Position numbers and translations under genes: made by a program. Below are positions 17,497 through 27,582 of a stretch of DNA of 64,000 nt, piece after piece (the first letter of the stretch is position 1; the number at the start of each line of letters is the position of its first letter). The notes under the pieces were generated by a model. It was not told the DNA's origin. It did no database searches and worked only from the letters and a program-made list of their open reading frames with translations. The stretch comes from Legionella sheltonii (lineage in GTDB: Bacteria; Pseudomonadota; Gammaproteobacteria; Legionellales; Legionellaceae): contig NZ_JAPHOQ010000001.1 in NCBI RefSeq assembly GCF_026191355.1, positions 377,001 through 441,000 on the forward strand, given 5' to 3'.

Positions 17497-20400
17497 ATGC
17501 GGTTTACCGATATTTTTATTAAAAGACCTGTACTGGCTACGGTGATCAGCTTGATGCTTTTAGCAATGGGCTTACGTTCTATTGGTTCTTTACCCATAAT
17601 GCAATATCCATTTACTGAAAATGCTATTGTCACTGTAACTACCACTTATACTGGTGCAGATCCTGATATTATTGCTGGTTTTATTACTACTCCACTAGAG
17701 AACTCCATTGCTCAAGCAAATGGAATTGATTACATGACTTCCATCAGCTCTCCGAGTACGAGTACGATCACAGTAAACCTTCTTCTCAATTATGATCCAC
17801 TAAAAGCTTTGTCCGACATTACTACTAAAGTGAATGCAGTACTGAATCAACTTCCCAAAAACGCACAAACACCAGTCATCACCGTTTCAGTAGGACAAAC
17901 CATTGATTCTATGTATATTGGTTTTTATAGCGATGAATTACCGATTAATAAAATTACAGACTATCTAATTCGGGTAGTACAGCCTAAATTACAGGCAGTT
18001 AATGGGGTTCAAAATGCTCAAATTCTAGGGAATCAAACTTTTGCCCTGCGCGCGTGGTTGGATCCCGTTAAACTTGCAGGATATGGAATCTCCGCAGCAG
18101 AAGTTGGAACTGCTCTTGCAAATAATAATTTTATTTCAGCAGTGGGCCGTACTGATGGGCAAATGTTCATCCAAAATCTTACTGCGGGCACTAATCTATC
18201 GGATGTAAACCAATTCAAGAAAATGGTTATTAAAGCTCAAAATGGGGCGATTATTCGTTTGGAAGACGTGGCTAACGTCAGTCTGGGAGCAGAAAATTAT
18301 AATTCTGCAGTGAGTTTTGATGGGCGAACAGCAGTATATATTGGGATTGTAGTTGCACCTTCAGCCAATCTTTTGACCGTAATTAATGAGATTAAAAAAA
18401 TATTTCCCAGTATCCAGGAACAATTTCCCCAAGGTTTACAGGGAAAAATTGTATATGATGCCAGTTTATTTGTGAATTCTTCGATAAATGAAGTAATCTT
18501 TTCCTTATTAGAGGCTTTTTTAATCGTAACTGTTGTCATTTTTATTTTTCTTGGCTCAATTCGCTCGGTTGTTATTCCCATAGTTGCTATTCCCTTATCT
18601 TTGATTGGGGCATTTTGGATAATGCTCATTTTGGGGTATTCAATTAACTTGCTTACTTTGTTGGCTTTAGTTCTGGCTATAGGATTGGTAGTTGATGATG
18701 CAATTATTGTTGTTGAAAACGTGCAACGCCATATAGAAGAAGGACAAACACGGTTTAAAGCTGCTTTAATAGGCGCGCGTGAGTTAGCGAATCCCATTAT
18801 TGCAATAACGGTAGTTTTAATTGCTGTTTATTTACCGATTGGCTTTATGGGTGGATTAACCGGTGCGCTATTTACCGAGTTTGCATTTTCACTCGCGGGT
18901 GCGGTTACTGTTTCGGCTGTAATTGCATTAAGTTTATCGCCCATGATGTGTTCCAAATTTCTTAAAATGGGAGATGGGGCAGCTAAAGGGCGTTTTATGA
19001 CGTATGTCGATGATTCCTTTACAAAACTTGAACATTTTTATAAACGAATTTTATCTGCTACATTAAATCACTTGCCGGTAGTTATTGTCTTTGCAATCAT
19101 CATCCTTTTCAGTAATTATTTTCTTTTTATTACTTCGGAGACTGAGTTGGCCCCCCAAGAAGATATGGGTATTGTCATTGCTCAGGTGACCGCATCAGCA
19201 AACGCTTCTCTCGCGCAAACACAACTTTCTGCCAATGCAGTGAATGACATTTTTAGAAAGTTTCCAGAAACGGATCATATTTTCCAAGTTGATGGTTACC
19301 AAGGATTAAATACATCCATCATTGGTATGGTTTTAAAGCCTTGGGATGAGCGCACACGAACCTCCAATGATTTAGAGCCCCTGGTTCAAAATGAACTCAA
19401 TAAAATTGCTGGAGCCAAGGTAGCAGCGTTTCAATTACCTTCATTGCCTGGAGGTGGAAGTGGATTGCCCATCCAATTTGTTATTACAACTACAGAAACG
19501 TTTGAAAAATTAAATATTGTGTTACAGCGTGTTTTAGAGAAAGCGGATGAGGCGGGTATTTTTGCTTATATTAATCCTGATCTCAAAATCGACCAAATAC
19601 AGACAAAAATTAATTTAGATCAGGATAAAATATCTCAGTTTGGTTTGACCATGCAAGATCTTGGCAATGTATTTGGAGCCGCCTTAAGTGAAGGCTATAT
19701 CAATTATTTTGATTTAGCAGGACGCTCTTATCAGGTTATACCACAGGTAATGCGGGCGACACGCTTAAACCCGGATCAAATATTGAATTATTACATAAAA
19801 ACTTCTTCGGGAGCCTCAATACCTCTTGCCACGGTTGCTAATTTGCAAAGACAAGTTGTTCCTGAATCATTAAACCATTTTCAACAACTTAATTCCGCTA
19901 CAATTTCTGCGGTTGCCTATCCTGGTATCTCTATGGGCAAAGCGTTGGATACGCTGGCCAATATTGCCAAACAGGTTCTCCCTCAAGGTTATTATATCGA
20001 TTATGCTGCTCAATCACGTCAATTCATTCAGGAAGGCTCCAGTCTTATTGTTACTTTTTTCTTTGCTTTAATCATTATCTTTTTATCATTGTCAGCCTTG
20101 TTTGAAAGCTTTCGTGATCCTCTTATTGTTTTGATTAGTGTGCCTATGTCGATCTGTGGAGCCATGATTTTTATCAGTTTAGGGATAGGTGATGCCACAC
20201 TGAATATTTATAGTGAGGTGGGACTGGTTACCCTGATTGGGCTCATCAGCAAGCATGGCATTTTAATTGTGCAATTTGCCAATGACTTACAGGCAAGTGG
20301 GCAAAAAAAGCTAGATGCCATAAAAGCCGCAGCCGCAATTCGATTGCGTCCTATTTTGATGACTACCGCGGCAATGGTTTTAGGGGTTATCCCCTTGATT

Positions 20401-20580
20401 TTTGCTACAGGGGCTGGTGCTGAGAGCCGTTATAATATTGGTCTAGTCATCGCAACGGGAATTTCGATAGGTACCTTGTTTACGCTTTTTGTGGTGCCGT
20501 CAATGTATTTGTTATTAGCGGCAGATCATACAGAAATAGCTGCAGCAGAGCATTTAGAGGATGAAGAATCTTTGGGGTAA
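17497..20580 (+). CDS. RND multidrug efflux pump (HAE1/AcrB family)
   Basis: The 1027-residue inner-membrane proton antiporter has the family architecture: a first helix after FIKRPVLATVIS, a large periplasmic loop, helices 2-6 at about residues 330-490, a second periplasmic loop and helices 8-12 at the end. The proton-relay DD pair is present in GLVVDDAIIVVENV, and the helix 11 region has GLISKHGILIVQFAN. Together with the two upstream genes it makes a complete tripartite pump. The 148-base gap before it holds a small hairpin and AAGGAT-type ribosome-binding sequence. The gene ends 6 bases from the convergent giant gene. Confidence 0.95.
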   Translation: MRFTDIFIKRPVLATVISLMLLAMGLRSIGSLPIMQYPFTENAIVTVTTTYTGADPDIIAGFITTPLENSIAQANGIDYMTSISSPSTSTITVNLLLNYDPLKALSDITTKVNAVLNQLPKNAQTPVITVSVGQTIDSMYIGFYSDELPINKITDYLIRVVQPKLQAVNGVQNAQILGNQTFALRAWLDPVKLAGYGISAAEVGTALANNNFISAVGRTDGQMFIQNLTAGTNLSDVNQFKKMVIKAQNGAIIRLEDVANVSLGAENYNSAVSFDGRTAVYIGIVVAPSANLLTVINEIKKIFPSIQEQFPQGLQGKIVYDASLFVNSSINEVIFSLLEAFLIVTVVIFIFLGSIRSVVIPIVAIPLSLIGAFWIMLILGYSINLLTLLALVLAIGLVVDDAIIVVENVQRHIEEGQTRFKAALIGARELANPIIAITVVLIAVYLPIGFMGGLTGALFTEFAFSLAGAVTVSAVIALSLSPMMCSKFLKMGDGAAKGRFMTYVDDSFTKLEHFYKRILSATLNHLPVVIVFAIIILFSNYFLFITSETELAPQEDMGIVIAQVTASANASLAQTQLSANAVNDIFRKFPETDHIFQVDGYQGLNTSIIGMVLKPWDERTRTSNDLEPLVQNELNKIAGAKVAAFQLPSLPGGGSGLPIQFVITTTETFEKLNIVLQRVLEKADEAGIFAYINPDLKIDQIQTKINLDQDKISQFGLTMQDLGNVFGAALSEGYINYFDLAGRSYQVIPQVMRATRLNPDQILNYYIKTSSGASIPLATVANLQRQVVPESLNHFQQLNSATISAVAYPGISMGKALDTLANIAKQVLPQGYYIDYAAQSRQFIQEGSSLIVTFFFALIIIFLSLSALFESFRDPLIVLISVPMSICGAMIFISLGIGDATLNIYSEVGLVTLIGLISKHGILIVQFANDLQASGQKKLDAIKAAAAIRLRPILMTTAAMVLGVIPLIFATGAGAESRYNIGLVIATGISIGTLFTLFVVPSMYLLLAADHTEIAAAEHLEDEESLG

Positions 20581-20586
20581 ATATTA

Positions 20587-23500
20587 TCAAGCAGAGGGAG
20601 TCGCGGCAGGCATTGCGGGGGCTTCATATCTTTTTGCATCGGCATCTTTAGCAGTATTTGCAGCAAATAGACCAAGTCGTTGAGTTAACGCTTTGATTTC
20701 AGGTGGATTGTGCACGGCTTCATTAATATTATCGAGGAGCTTTTGTCGAGTTGGTGTATATAAGTTCAATGCTTCGAGCAGGGATAAAAAGCACATTTTT
20801 AAGTAAGTCCAACTAAAAGTATCCACTTGCTTATGCGCTAGCATAATTCTTGAGAAATTGGGATTTTCAACCTGTAATTTTATTTGCTGTATGCGTTCTT
20901 GTACCTTTAGTGTTTTATTGCGGGCAATTTCATCTAAAAGGCGAATGCACTTAGATTTTTTATTTAAAGTTTCTTTGCTTTCAAATATAGAATTTCTATT
21001 GCGGCTGGCGGCTTTCAAATCTTTGAAATAAGTTTTAAATTGAGCCAGAGCCACTTGTACCGTATCAAGATGATAGTATTCAGCATAGTATTTTTTCTCA
21101 AATTTACTGATTTCTATTTCCAACAGCTTTTCGATACTTCGATCAATATTCTTAGACACTTTTGCTTTCGCAATTATTTCATCTTTGAGTTTCATTAAAT
21201 AGGCTTTAAGCTCAGCAACGTATTCTTGATCCGTAAATTGCAAGTCTATGGGATTACACTTTGCTTCAAGATTTTTTTCGAATGATTCAGTAGTATACTC
21301 TTCAATGAAAGACAGTTTTTCTTGCTCTTGGATTGGCTCTAAACTATTGAGATAAGCTAAATGCTCTTCTGTAGTTTCTAGTCGCATTTGATGCGTTGCT
21401 TTTAAACCCAAGTAATAATGATGGCTAGCAACGATTAACGCTTCGATTTCGGTAAAATGAGGATCATATGCTTTCAGTCCAGAATTACATAGCCCATCCA
21501 GCCTATGATGTTCAGGGTATGGGCTTGAAGCAATTTCGACCTTTTTATTCCGTTTTAGTTGCGCTAGTTTGGGTAGGGCTTTTTTATAAGCAGCACATAA
21601 CTCCATTTTTGCGTTAGTTGGCTCAACTTGCGGTTGGGGAGTGGCAAAATCAAAAAAATCAAGTGGGGTAGTTACTTGACGATACCAATAGTATAGATTT
21701 TCAATATCTTTGTAGTCTTTATCTATTTTTTTGAGATATTTTTGGTTTCTTTTGATCTGTTTTGTAGCCAGACTAATTCTTTTTTCTAGTGGCTCTTTAT
21801 CATATATTAATCGGATGCGTGTTTTGGAATCCAAACTACTCAGTGGCAGTGGATGCACTAGACCTTTAAAAAACTCATTAGTAATTTGCCTTAAGGGGCC
21901 GGATAAAATTCCTGGTGAGAGTCCTAATCGGTTTTCCCAGCGATCTGCCTCAAGAAGCATTGGTGTAAATATGCTTGATCGCATATTTTCCATATTATCC
22001 ATTATGGCGTCATGAGAAGTGCTGGTAAATTCATTCAGCTTTGCTGTGAGTTCCTGGTAAAGATAAATCATATTGGGGGATTGCAGGAACAATTTAAAAT
22101 AGGAATTAGAATTATTAATCAAGCCTTCTATAATTGAAGTTGATTTTTTGGCGCGAAAATGTAACTCATCAAGTTCTTCAGTAGTTAGATAATTTGTATT
22201 ATTTAAGGCGCGAATATGTTTAGGGCTAATATAAAAGGCATTAATAATATACCAAAGTGCGTTGTATTGAACTTTAGCTGCTCCGTAGGAGACTTGTTCT
22301 GGTGCTACTTGGTATGCATCGGAATGTTCCTGGAATGTGGCATAAAGATCCTGGGCCTTATTAAGTAAATCACGAGCTATGAACCTTAAGTGCGGATCTT
22401 CAGCCAAACGCTGTGCTGACTTAATGATTTCATTGAGATGCTCATAGGCTTGTAATAAATAACGTACGTATTGAGTTTTAATACTTTGATTATTTAAATT
22501 TTCTAACTCATGAACAATTCCTTCCAAATGGAACAAACTGTTAAAAATGTCTTTTAATGCACAGACTTGTCTGCTTTGACTCAATCGCTTGTTATTATCC
22601 TCCATTTCAGGGAATGGTACTAATGAGGGAGGGAATACAGTTTGCACGGCCTCTTTAAACATGCCAATTGGTGAAATATCTATGATTTTTGGTGGTGTAT
22701 AGGGAGTTAATGCCTGCTGCATTGAAGAGTTAAATAGTTTTGTTACCTCAAATAAAGATTGTCTGAATGCATGAATGCATTTGGAATAATTAGTATGTTG
22801 GATAACAAAGTGTTCTCTACCTGTTTTGGGATCGGCTTTAAGTACTGCTGCGTCATTTTCGAGAGTAAATTTATCTTGAGCTAAGTTATAAAAACGCTCC
22901 TTTCTTCGTTTCCATTCTTTAGTGACGCGAATAAAGGTATCCCGGAAATGGTCTTTTAATCCTAAGAACATTAGTACAGGTGGAGCATCCCTGCGATATA
23001 CCGTTCTGTTTGATAAACTGGCAACCAAATATTTATCAAAATTTATCGCATCTTCTTGCTGTTCGGGGGGGAGGGCACAAATTAAGTAGGGTTGAAAAAT
23101 ACTATATAAATTGCGTAGTTGAGCTTTTACTCCTGGTTTAAGAGAACTTAACAACGATATGTTTTTTCGAATTTGAGGGTTGTCTTTTATTACTTTATGG
23201 AGCAACTCGAGAAATTGAGAATATGCATTGGTCACAACCAGGAATTTATTATGCTTATTTTGATACCATTGGTAGATTTCAAGAGCTTGATCCGAATTTA
23301 ATTGATCAAGATCATGCAGCAATTTATCGTCTTCTACTTGTTTAAAAAGCAGTTTTGCATCTTTTTCTCGTTTACTCTTCAGAGCCTCCGATTCTTTCTC
23401 ATCAAGAAATCGCGCATTGGCGAAATCATAAAATGTTTGGCTTTTATCCTGCCATTTGGCAAAGGAGTCCTGGGTATGTTTATCCAATTGTAAAAACAAG

Positions 23501-26235
23501 GATACAGGGGGCGCTTCTAATATTTCTACTGGCTTATTGGCAAGGAATGCAGCCAAATATTTTTCAAAATTTTGAGCAGCCTCTTTAAGCTCTCGTGGTA
23601 TTCCCAATTTAAAATAGGGCTGGAAGACTTGAAATAACTGAAGACACTTATTTTTTGTCTCGTTATCAAAACTGGTTAACAGCAAGTTATTACCGTAGAG
23701 CTGGGGTTTTTCTTCGATCTGCTTTTTTATTATTTGAGAAAATTGTGTGTAGGCGGTACGAATGTTCTGGAACTCATCTTTATTGAACCACTCAAAATTG
23801 ATGTAATCAAAAAAGCTTTGGATATTTTTATCCAGACTGAGAAAAGAACTTTTTAGGGGGATATTGGTGATCGGATTCTGTGCAAATAAATCGGCTAGAT
23901 AGAGTTCAAGATTTTTTGCTGAGTCTTTACACTCAGTGGAGGTCATAGATCCCAAGTACGGTTGAAACACTTTAAATAATTGTTGGCACTCTGCTTTTAC
24001 AGCATCATCGAGTTTGCTTAGATCCAAATTTTTTTCATAGGAGCCTGGTTTTGCGTCAATTTGTTCTTTTACTAGATGGACAAAACGCAAATAAGCAGCT
24101 TGGATCTGCAGAAATCTGCTTTTGCTAATCCTTGATGTCTTATCTTGCTTTGATTCAACTTGCAGCGGTATTGATTCATCAACCGTATACACATTTGCTT
24201 TTTCACTGTAAGGAAATAAAACTAAATTTGCTTTTTTGTGCACCGAATCAATAAGGTCTTTATTTAATTTAATATGAAAAACCTTACTGTTTTCATCTTT
24301 AGTAATTAAATTCTTTAACGCATTTTCTTTTTTCAAAACAAAACTGATATGGTCTGAAGGAAGTTGTCTTTTTAACTTGCTTATGCTCGAGCCCATAAAA
24401 GAGTACCAACCTTCTTTTTCAGGACCTGTTAATCTCGAGATTATGACCTCATTTAAATCGATGTCGAGTTGGGCCATATAAGGCTTAATAAGCTTATAGA
24501 GCTTTACAAGCTCTTCTTTAACCTCTGAAGGGAGTTGATACAAACGAAGATTTCTATAACGAGGATCTTGTAACAGTTCAAAAAATTCTTTACATGCGGT
24601 ATTTGCTTTTTTAATTTTATGTAATGATTTATTGTCTTTATCGATCCTTTTATACGTCATTTCTAATCTTAATTCGATAAAGCGCGGATCTTCTATTTCC
24701 AGTAAATCCGCTCCTTTCTCTTTAAAATCAATTGCCTTTTTGGGCAGGTAAAGTATTTTTTCGTATAAAACTTTGATTTTTTCCATTAAAGGAACAGACA
24801 AAGTGCCAGGCTTTAACATGGCGTTGTCTTCAATTTTATCAACAAAACCAAATAAAGTGGGTAACAAAGTGTACTTAAGCTGCGCTAATTTATCGCGAAC
24901 TAGATCTTGAGATGATTCACTGAGCTCTCCAATTTGTTCTAAAGTGCTCATCGATAAAGTAATTAGATTACTAATTATGTGGATATAATTTAAAAATTTA
25001 AATGAAAGAAAAAAGCGGTTTCCTTTTAAATTTTCTATATCATTTAGGAGGCTTAGTGCTGCTTTTTGCAGTTCGGCCAGCTTTTCTTGGTTCAGTTTAG
25101 GTTCTGATTTTTTTATCTGTGAAGAATATTGTTCTATGTAATGAGTTAATTTATCAATATAACTCGGTAAAACGGCACTGAACTGAGCCAGAAAATTATA
25201 ATCCACATCACTACTAATGGGGCGCAGTTGATCGACGGCGATTCCGGCTACTTCCCCTATTTGCGATGCTAATGGCGTAGGTTTAAGCGCTTGGACAAAA
25301 GCCTTTTGTTCTTTTGCATGGTTGTCTGCAAACGCTTGAATTTGACTGAATACAGGCAAAATAAGGGCTAACTCCTCATTAAACATGTCTGTCAAATCAA
25401 CGTCTAAATGAGTAAGCAGATAACTTGCTTCATAAGCTGAATTAATTGTTTTACCGTAGAGTAAAGTCAGATCAGTATAACTGCGCTTAAGATCTCTAAC
25501 ATCAATATTTTCCAAATCTAAAAATGTAAGACGCGCATGATAGAGTGCATTGATTAGTTTTTTAATTTGAGAAATATTATCAGGGTCCAGATCATAGTTG
25601 CTAAAAGGAGCCCACTGAATATGACCATTTCTTGCTGCCGCTGATAATACACGCGCTCTAAATGCATCGGGTGTAAAAGGAAGGGTGTGATTTCTTTTTG
25701 ATGTAATTTTGAGAATTTCGGGCATAAAAGGCTCAAGATCCTTAGGTGAAAAACCTGAGCGTAAGTTAAGCTTTAATTCTTCTTTTTTTATTATCGACGT
25801 TATCAATTTTCCTTGTGGATCAATAACGGTATATTCAAGGCCTGCATCAATTATACGGGCATAAAAAGAGCCTTTTTCAGGGACTAAGCCGCGGGTCATT
25901 AAGCCAATGTTGTATTTAAAAGGGATTGGTGCGTCGAGCTCTGTTAAAACAACATCTTTAACCTCCCTTCTATCTTTAGCCCCCTCCTCACAGGGAATAA
26001 TTACTGAATAGGCAATTTTTCCATTTTTTTCCCTTATGTAGATGTTTTTATCTTTTAATTCTGTTTCATCCGACATGAAACAAAGCTCGTAGCGAGGAAA
26101 ATAAGGAACTATTAGAGGACTAACATGTTTGCTGTATAGAATGTCGAAAATTTTAGTGTCAATTTGCTCCAGTATTTTAGATATCTGGTTTTTCTTAAAT
26201 GACTCTAATAATTTTACATATTCTTCAAATATCAT
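20587..26235 (-). CDS. Giant 1882-residue coiled protein, putative SdhA/SidH-type effector
   Basis: The protein is cytosolic-looking, strongly helical and charged, with no signal peptide or membrane segment. The middle holds an internal repeat of about 180 residues: a helix with A(Y)xxF/L-(V/L)xx(V/I), a K-P-x-x-Y/N-x-x-N-(L/I) segment, an LFKVFQPYL-like motif and a YLAxxLxN motif. I count at least three copies, around residues 700-1110 (FKVFQPYLGSM, FQVFQPYFKLG and YSIFQPYLICA). The size and style match the giant Dot/Icm substrates SdhA, SdhB and SidH of L. pneumophila. SdhA is needed to keep the Legionella vacuole intact, and my uncertain recollection is that it lies near uvrA. Orthology is inference only. 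The start has a weak ribosome-binding site. Confidence 0.6.
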   Translation of the reverse strand: MIFEEYVKLLESFKKNQISKILEQIDTKIFDILYSKHVSPLIVPYFPRYELCFMSDETELKDKNIYIREKNGKIAYSVIIPCEEGAKDRREVKDVVLTELDAPIPFKYNIGLMTRGLVPEKGSFYARIIDAGLEYTVIDPQGKLITSIIKKEELKLNLRSGFSPKDLEPFMPEILKITSKRNHTLPFTPDAFRARVLSAAARNGHIQWAPFSNYDLDPDNISQIKKLINALYHARLTFLDLENIDVRDLKRSYTDLTLLYGKTINSAYEASYLLTHLDVDLTDMFNEELALILPVFSQIQAFADNHAKEQKAFVQALKPTPLASQIGEVAGIAVDQLRPISSDVDYNFLAQFSAVLPSYIDKLTHYIEQYSSQIKKSEPKLNQEKLAELQKAALSLLNDIENLKGNRFFLSFKFLNYIHIISNLITLSMSTLEQIGELSESSQDLVRDKLAQLKYTLLPTLFGFVDKIEDNAMLKPGTLSVPLMEKIKVLYEKILYLPKKAIDFKEKGADLLEIEDPRFIELRLEMTYKRIDKDNKSLHKIKKANTACKEFFELLQDPRYRNLRLYQLPSEVKEELVKLYKLIKPYMAQLDIDLNEVIISRLTGPEKEGWYSFMGSSISKLKRQLPSDHISFVLKKENALKNLITKDENSKVFHIKLNKDLIDSVHKKANLVLFPYSEKANVYTVDESIPLQVESKQDKTSRISKSRFLQIQAAYLRFVHLVKEQIDAKPGSYEKNLDLSKLDDAVKAECQQLFKVFQPYLGSMTSTECKDSAKNLELYLADLFAQNPITNIPLKSSFLSLDKNIQSFFDYINFEWFNKDEFQNIRTAYTQFSQIIKKQIEEKPQLYGNNLLLTSFDNETKNKCLQLFQVFQPYFKLGIPRELKEAAQNFEKYLAAFLANKPVEILEAPPVSLFLQLDKHTQDSFAKWQDKSQTFYDFANARFLDEKESEALKSKREKDAKLLFKQVEDDKLLHDLDQLNSDQALEIYQWYQNKHNKFLVVTNAYSQFLELLHKVIKDNPQIRKNISLLSSLKPGVKAQLRNLYSIFQPYLICALPPEQQEDAINFDKYLVASLSNRTVYRRDAPPVLMFLGLKDHFRDTFIRVTKEWKRRKERFYNLAQDKFTLENDAAVLKADPKTGREHFVIQHTNYSKCIHAFRQSLFEVTKLFNSSMQQALTPYTPPKIIDISPIGMFKEAVQTVFPPSLVPFPEMEDNNKRLSQSRQVCALKDIFNSLFHLEGIVHELENLNNQSIKTQYVRYLLQAYEHLNEIIKSAQRLAEDPHLRFIARDLLNKAQDLYATFQEHSDAYQVAPEQVSYGAAKVQYNALWYIINAFYISPKHIRALNNTNYLTTEELDELHFRAKKSTSIIEGLINNSNSYFKLFLQSPNMIYLYQELTAKLNEFTSTSHDAIMDNMENMRSSIFTPMLLEADRWENRLGLSPGILSGPLRQITNEFFKGLVHPLPLSSLDSKTRIRLIYDKEPLEKRISLATKQIKRNQKYLKKIDKDYKDIENLYYWYRQVTTPLDFFDFATPQPQVEPTNAKMELCAAYKKALPKLAQLKRNKKVEIASSPYPEHHRLDGLCNSGLKAYDPHFTEIEALIVASHHYYLGLKATHQMRLETTEEHLAYLNSLEPIQEQEKLSFIEEYTTESFEKNLEAKCNPIDLQFTDQEYVAELKAYLMKLKDEIIAKAKVSKNIDRSIEKLLEIEISKFEKKYYAEYYHLDTVQVALAQFKTYFKDLKAASRNRNSIFESKETLNKKSKCIRLLDEIARNKTLKVQERIQQIKLQVENPNFSRIMLAHKQVDTFSWTYLKMCFLSLLEALNLYTPTRQKLLDNINEAVHNPPEIKALTQRLGLFAANTAKDADAKRYEAPAMPAATPSA

Positions 26236-26365
26236 TTACAGTAGCCTAATCATCAATTATTTTATTGGGCATTACTAAGTCGGTACTAATAATATCTCAA
26301 CTTGATAATATTTTCGACTGAAATTGTAGATAAAACAATAATAACTTCTGTCTCTATTGTTTATG

Positions 26366-26848
26366 CTACAGGGATTTTGAATGTATTTTTACGGATAATT
26401 CCAAAGTAAATTCTGCAGCCAGCTCCGTGAAAGCCGGGTAATCTGTATAGGCTTTGATCTGGATAGGTTGAGTTATTCGTTCCCCAGTTTTTTGAGACTC
26501 CTCTAACATGGCTTCGACTTTTGCTCCTTCATCACAAACAAAATAAACATCAGACTCAGGGCGGCGTAGGAATTGGGCCTGAAATGATTTAAAAACAATA
26601 GAAGGATTTAATTTTTTTTGGCTTGCATGATAAAAACTATGTAAACCTCCCGCTAAATCAGCACCAACACTGAGAGCGCCGAAATACATGGAATTTAAAT
26701 GATTACGACTGCGCCGATTTAAAGGGAGGCAAATAATGATTTCAGTATCGGTAAGTTTTATGAGCCGGGGTTTTAAGTAGCCGATCAGGGGTACTTGAAA
26801 ATGACTAAATTTCCAAAGAAAGAATTTAAAACGAGTCAACATGTTCAT
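26366..26848 (-). CDS. Hotdog-fold protein, DUF4442 / PaaI-thioesterase-like
   Basis: The 160-residue protein has the motif N-H-L-N-S-M-Y-F-G-A followed by a hydrophobic helix (SVGADLAGG), the pattern of DUF4442 and related hotdog-fold acyl thioesterases. A beta-rich second half follows. It probably binds or hydrolyses an acyl thioester, but the substrate is unknown. The start codon overlaps the stop of the IcmL-like gene as ATGA, so the two are co-translated. An apparent membrane-facing hydrophobic N-terminus is likely the first helix rather than a transmembrane segment. Confidence 0.7.
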   Translation of the reverse strand: MNMLTRFKFFLWKFSHFQVPLIGYLKPRLIKLTDTEIIICLPLNRRSRNHLNSMYFGALSVGADLAGGLHSFYHASQKKLNPSIVFKSFQAQFLRRPESDVYFVCDEGAKVEAMLEESQKTGERITQPIQIKAYTDYPAFTELAAEFTLELSVKIHSKSL

Positions 26849-27318
26849 TGGTTTTCCTTTTTTACCATATCCATACTTTGAATGAGCAAATGTCCATGAG
26901 GCAGTGGATTTGCTTCAATAACTATGAGGGAAAAAGCAATCGTAAGATTTAATTCAGGAATTGAGACCACTTCATTAACGCGCCAATAATGAATATTTAA
27001 AGCGATACCTTTTTCAGCGATATAGGGCTCTGTAATCAATGTGGGGTGAAGTGTGAGTTGTTGGTTTTTGATCACCTCAAGATAATTGCCCAGGAAGTCG
27101 GTTAAGGCATTCCAGGCATTTCCCGTATAATTTTTATGTAATTCTGTATCATTACTTGAGTCATAATTGTAATCTACGGATAAGGTACTCAATAGAATTT
27201 TTTTCACCCACTGACATACTTCTGCATCATTCTGTGTATAATCATTTTGTGCATAAAGAGCATATGGAGATATGAAAAGTACGAGCCATAGCAATATCCT
27301 TTGCAAAAGCGTATTCAT
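26845..27318 (-). CDS. IcmL/DotI-like secreted protein
   Basis: The 157-residue protein has an N-terminal signal or anchor helix (residues 8-23, cleavage possible after LYA). The rest reads like the periplasmic domain of IcmL/DotI: W-x-x-x-x-L-L-S-x-L-S-V-D-Y-N-Y, then a tryptophan-containing helix with F-L-x-N-Y and a beta-rich end. DotI/IcmL is an inner-membrane part of the Dot/Icm type IVB secretion system, and Legionella genomes carry several stand-alone IcmL-like paralogues of unknown role. It is coupled to a hotdog-fold gene and close to a giant putative effector gene. Confidence 0.7.
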   Translation of the reverse strand: MNTLLQRILLWLVLFISPYALYAQNDYTQNDAEVCQWVKKILLSTLSVDYNYDSSNDTELHKNYTGNAWNALTDFLGNYLEVIKNQQLTLHPTLITEPYIAEKGIALNIHYWRVNEVVSIPELNLTIAFSLIVIEANPLPHGHLLIQSMDMVKKENQ

Positions 27319-27508
27319 ATTTAAAATCCTTTAAAGTTTTTAAAATGAAGAGGTTAAGTCTTTTATTGTAGTACACTCTGTAAATTAGAAACAGGAGTCT
27401 AACAATTTCATTTTTTCTGTGTAAAAATGTGCTAAAATAAAAAATTATTTTTGATCTGTTTCCAAAGTAAAAATACTTATTTGATCTATACGCTCTATTT
27501 TTTTGACG

Positions 27509-27514
27509 TATAAT
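27509..27514 (+). promoter_or_regulatory. Possible -10 box of uvrA
   Basis: A perfect TATAAT lies 69 bases upstream of the uvrA ATG in a very AT-rich stretch. The -35 region at 17 bases spacing is poor. I see no LexA-type operator in the region. Confidence 0.4.
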
Positions 27515-27582
27515 TAGATTTTTCGAAGCCGCAAATAATTAAACCATAACTAATCTGTCTTAAACCAAAATTATCGAATTTT

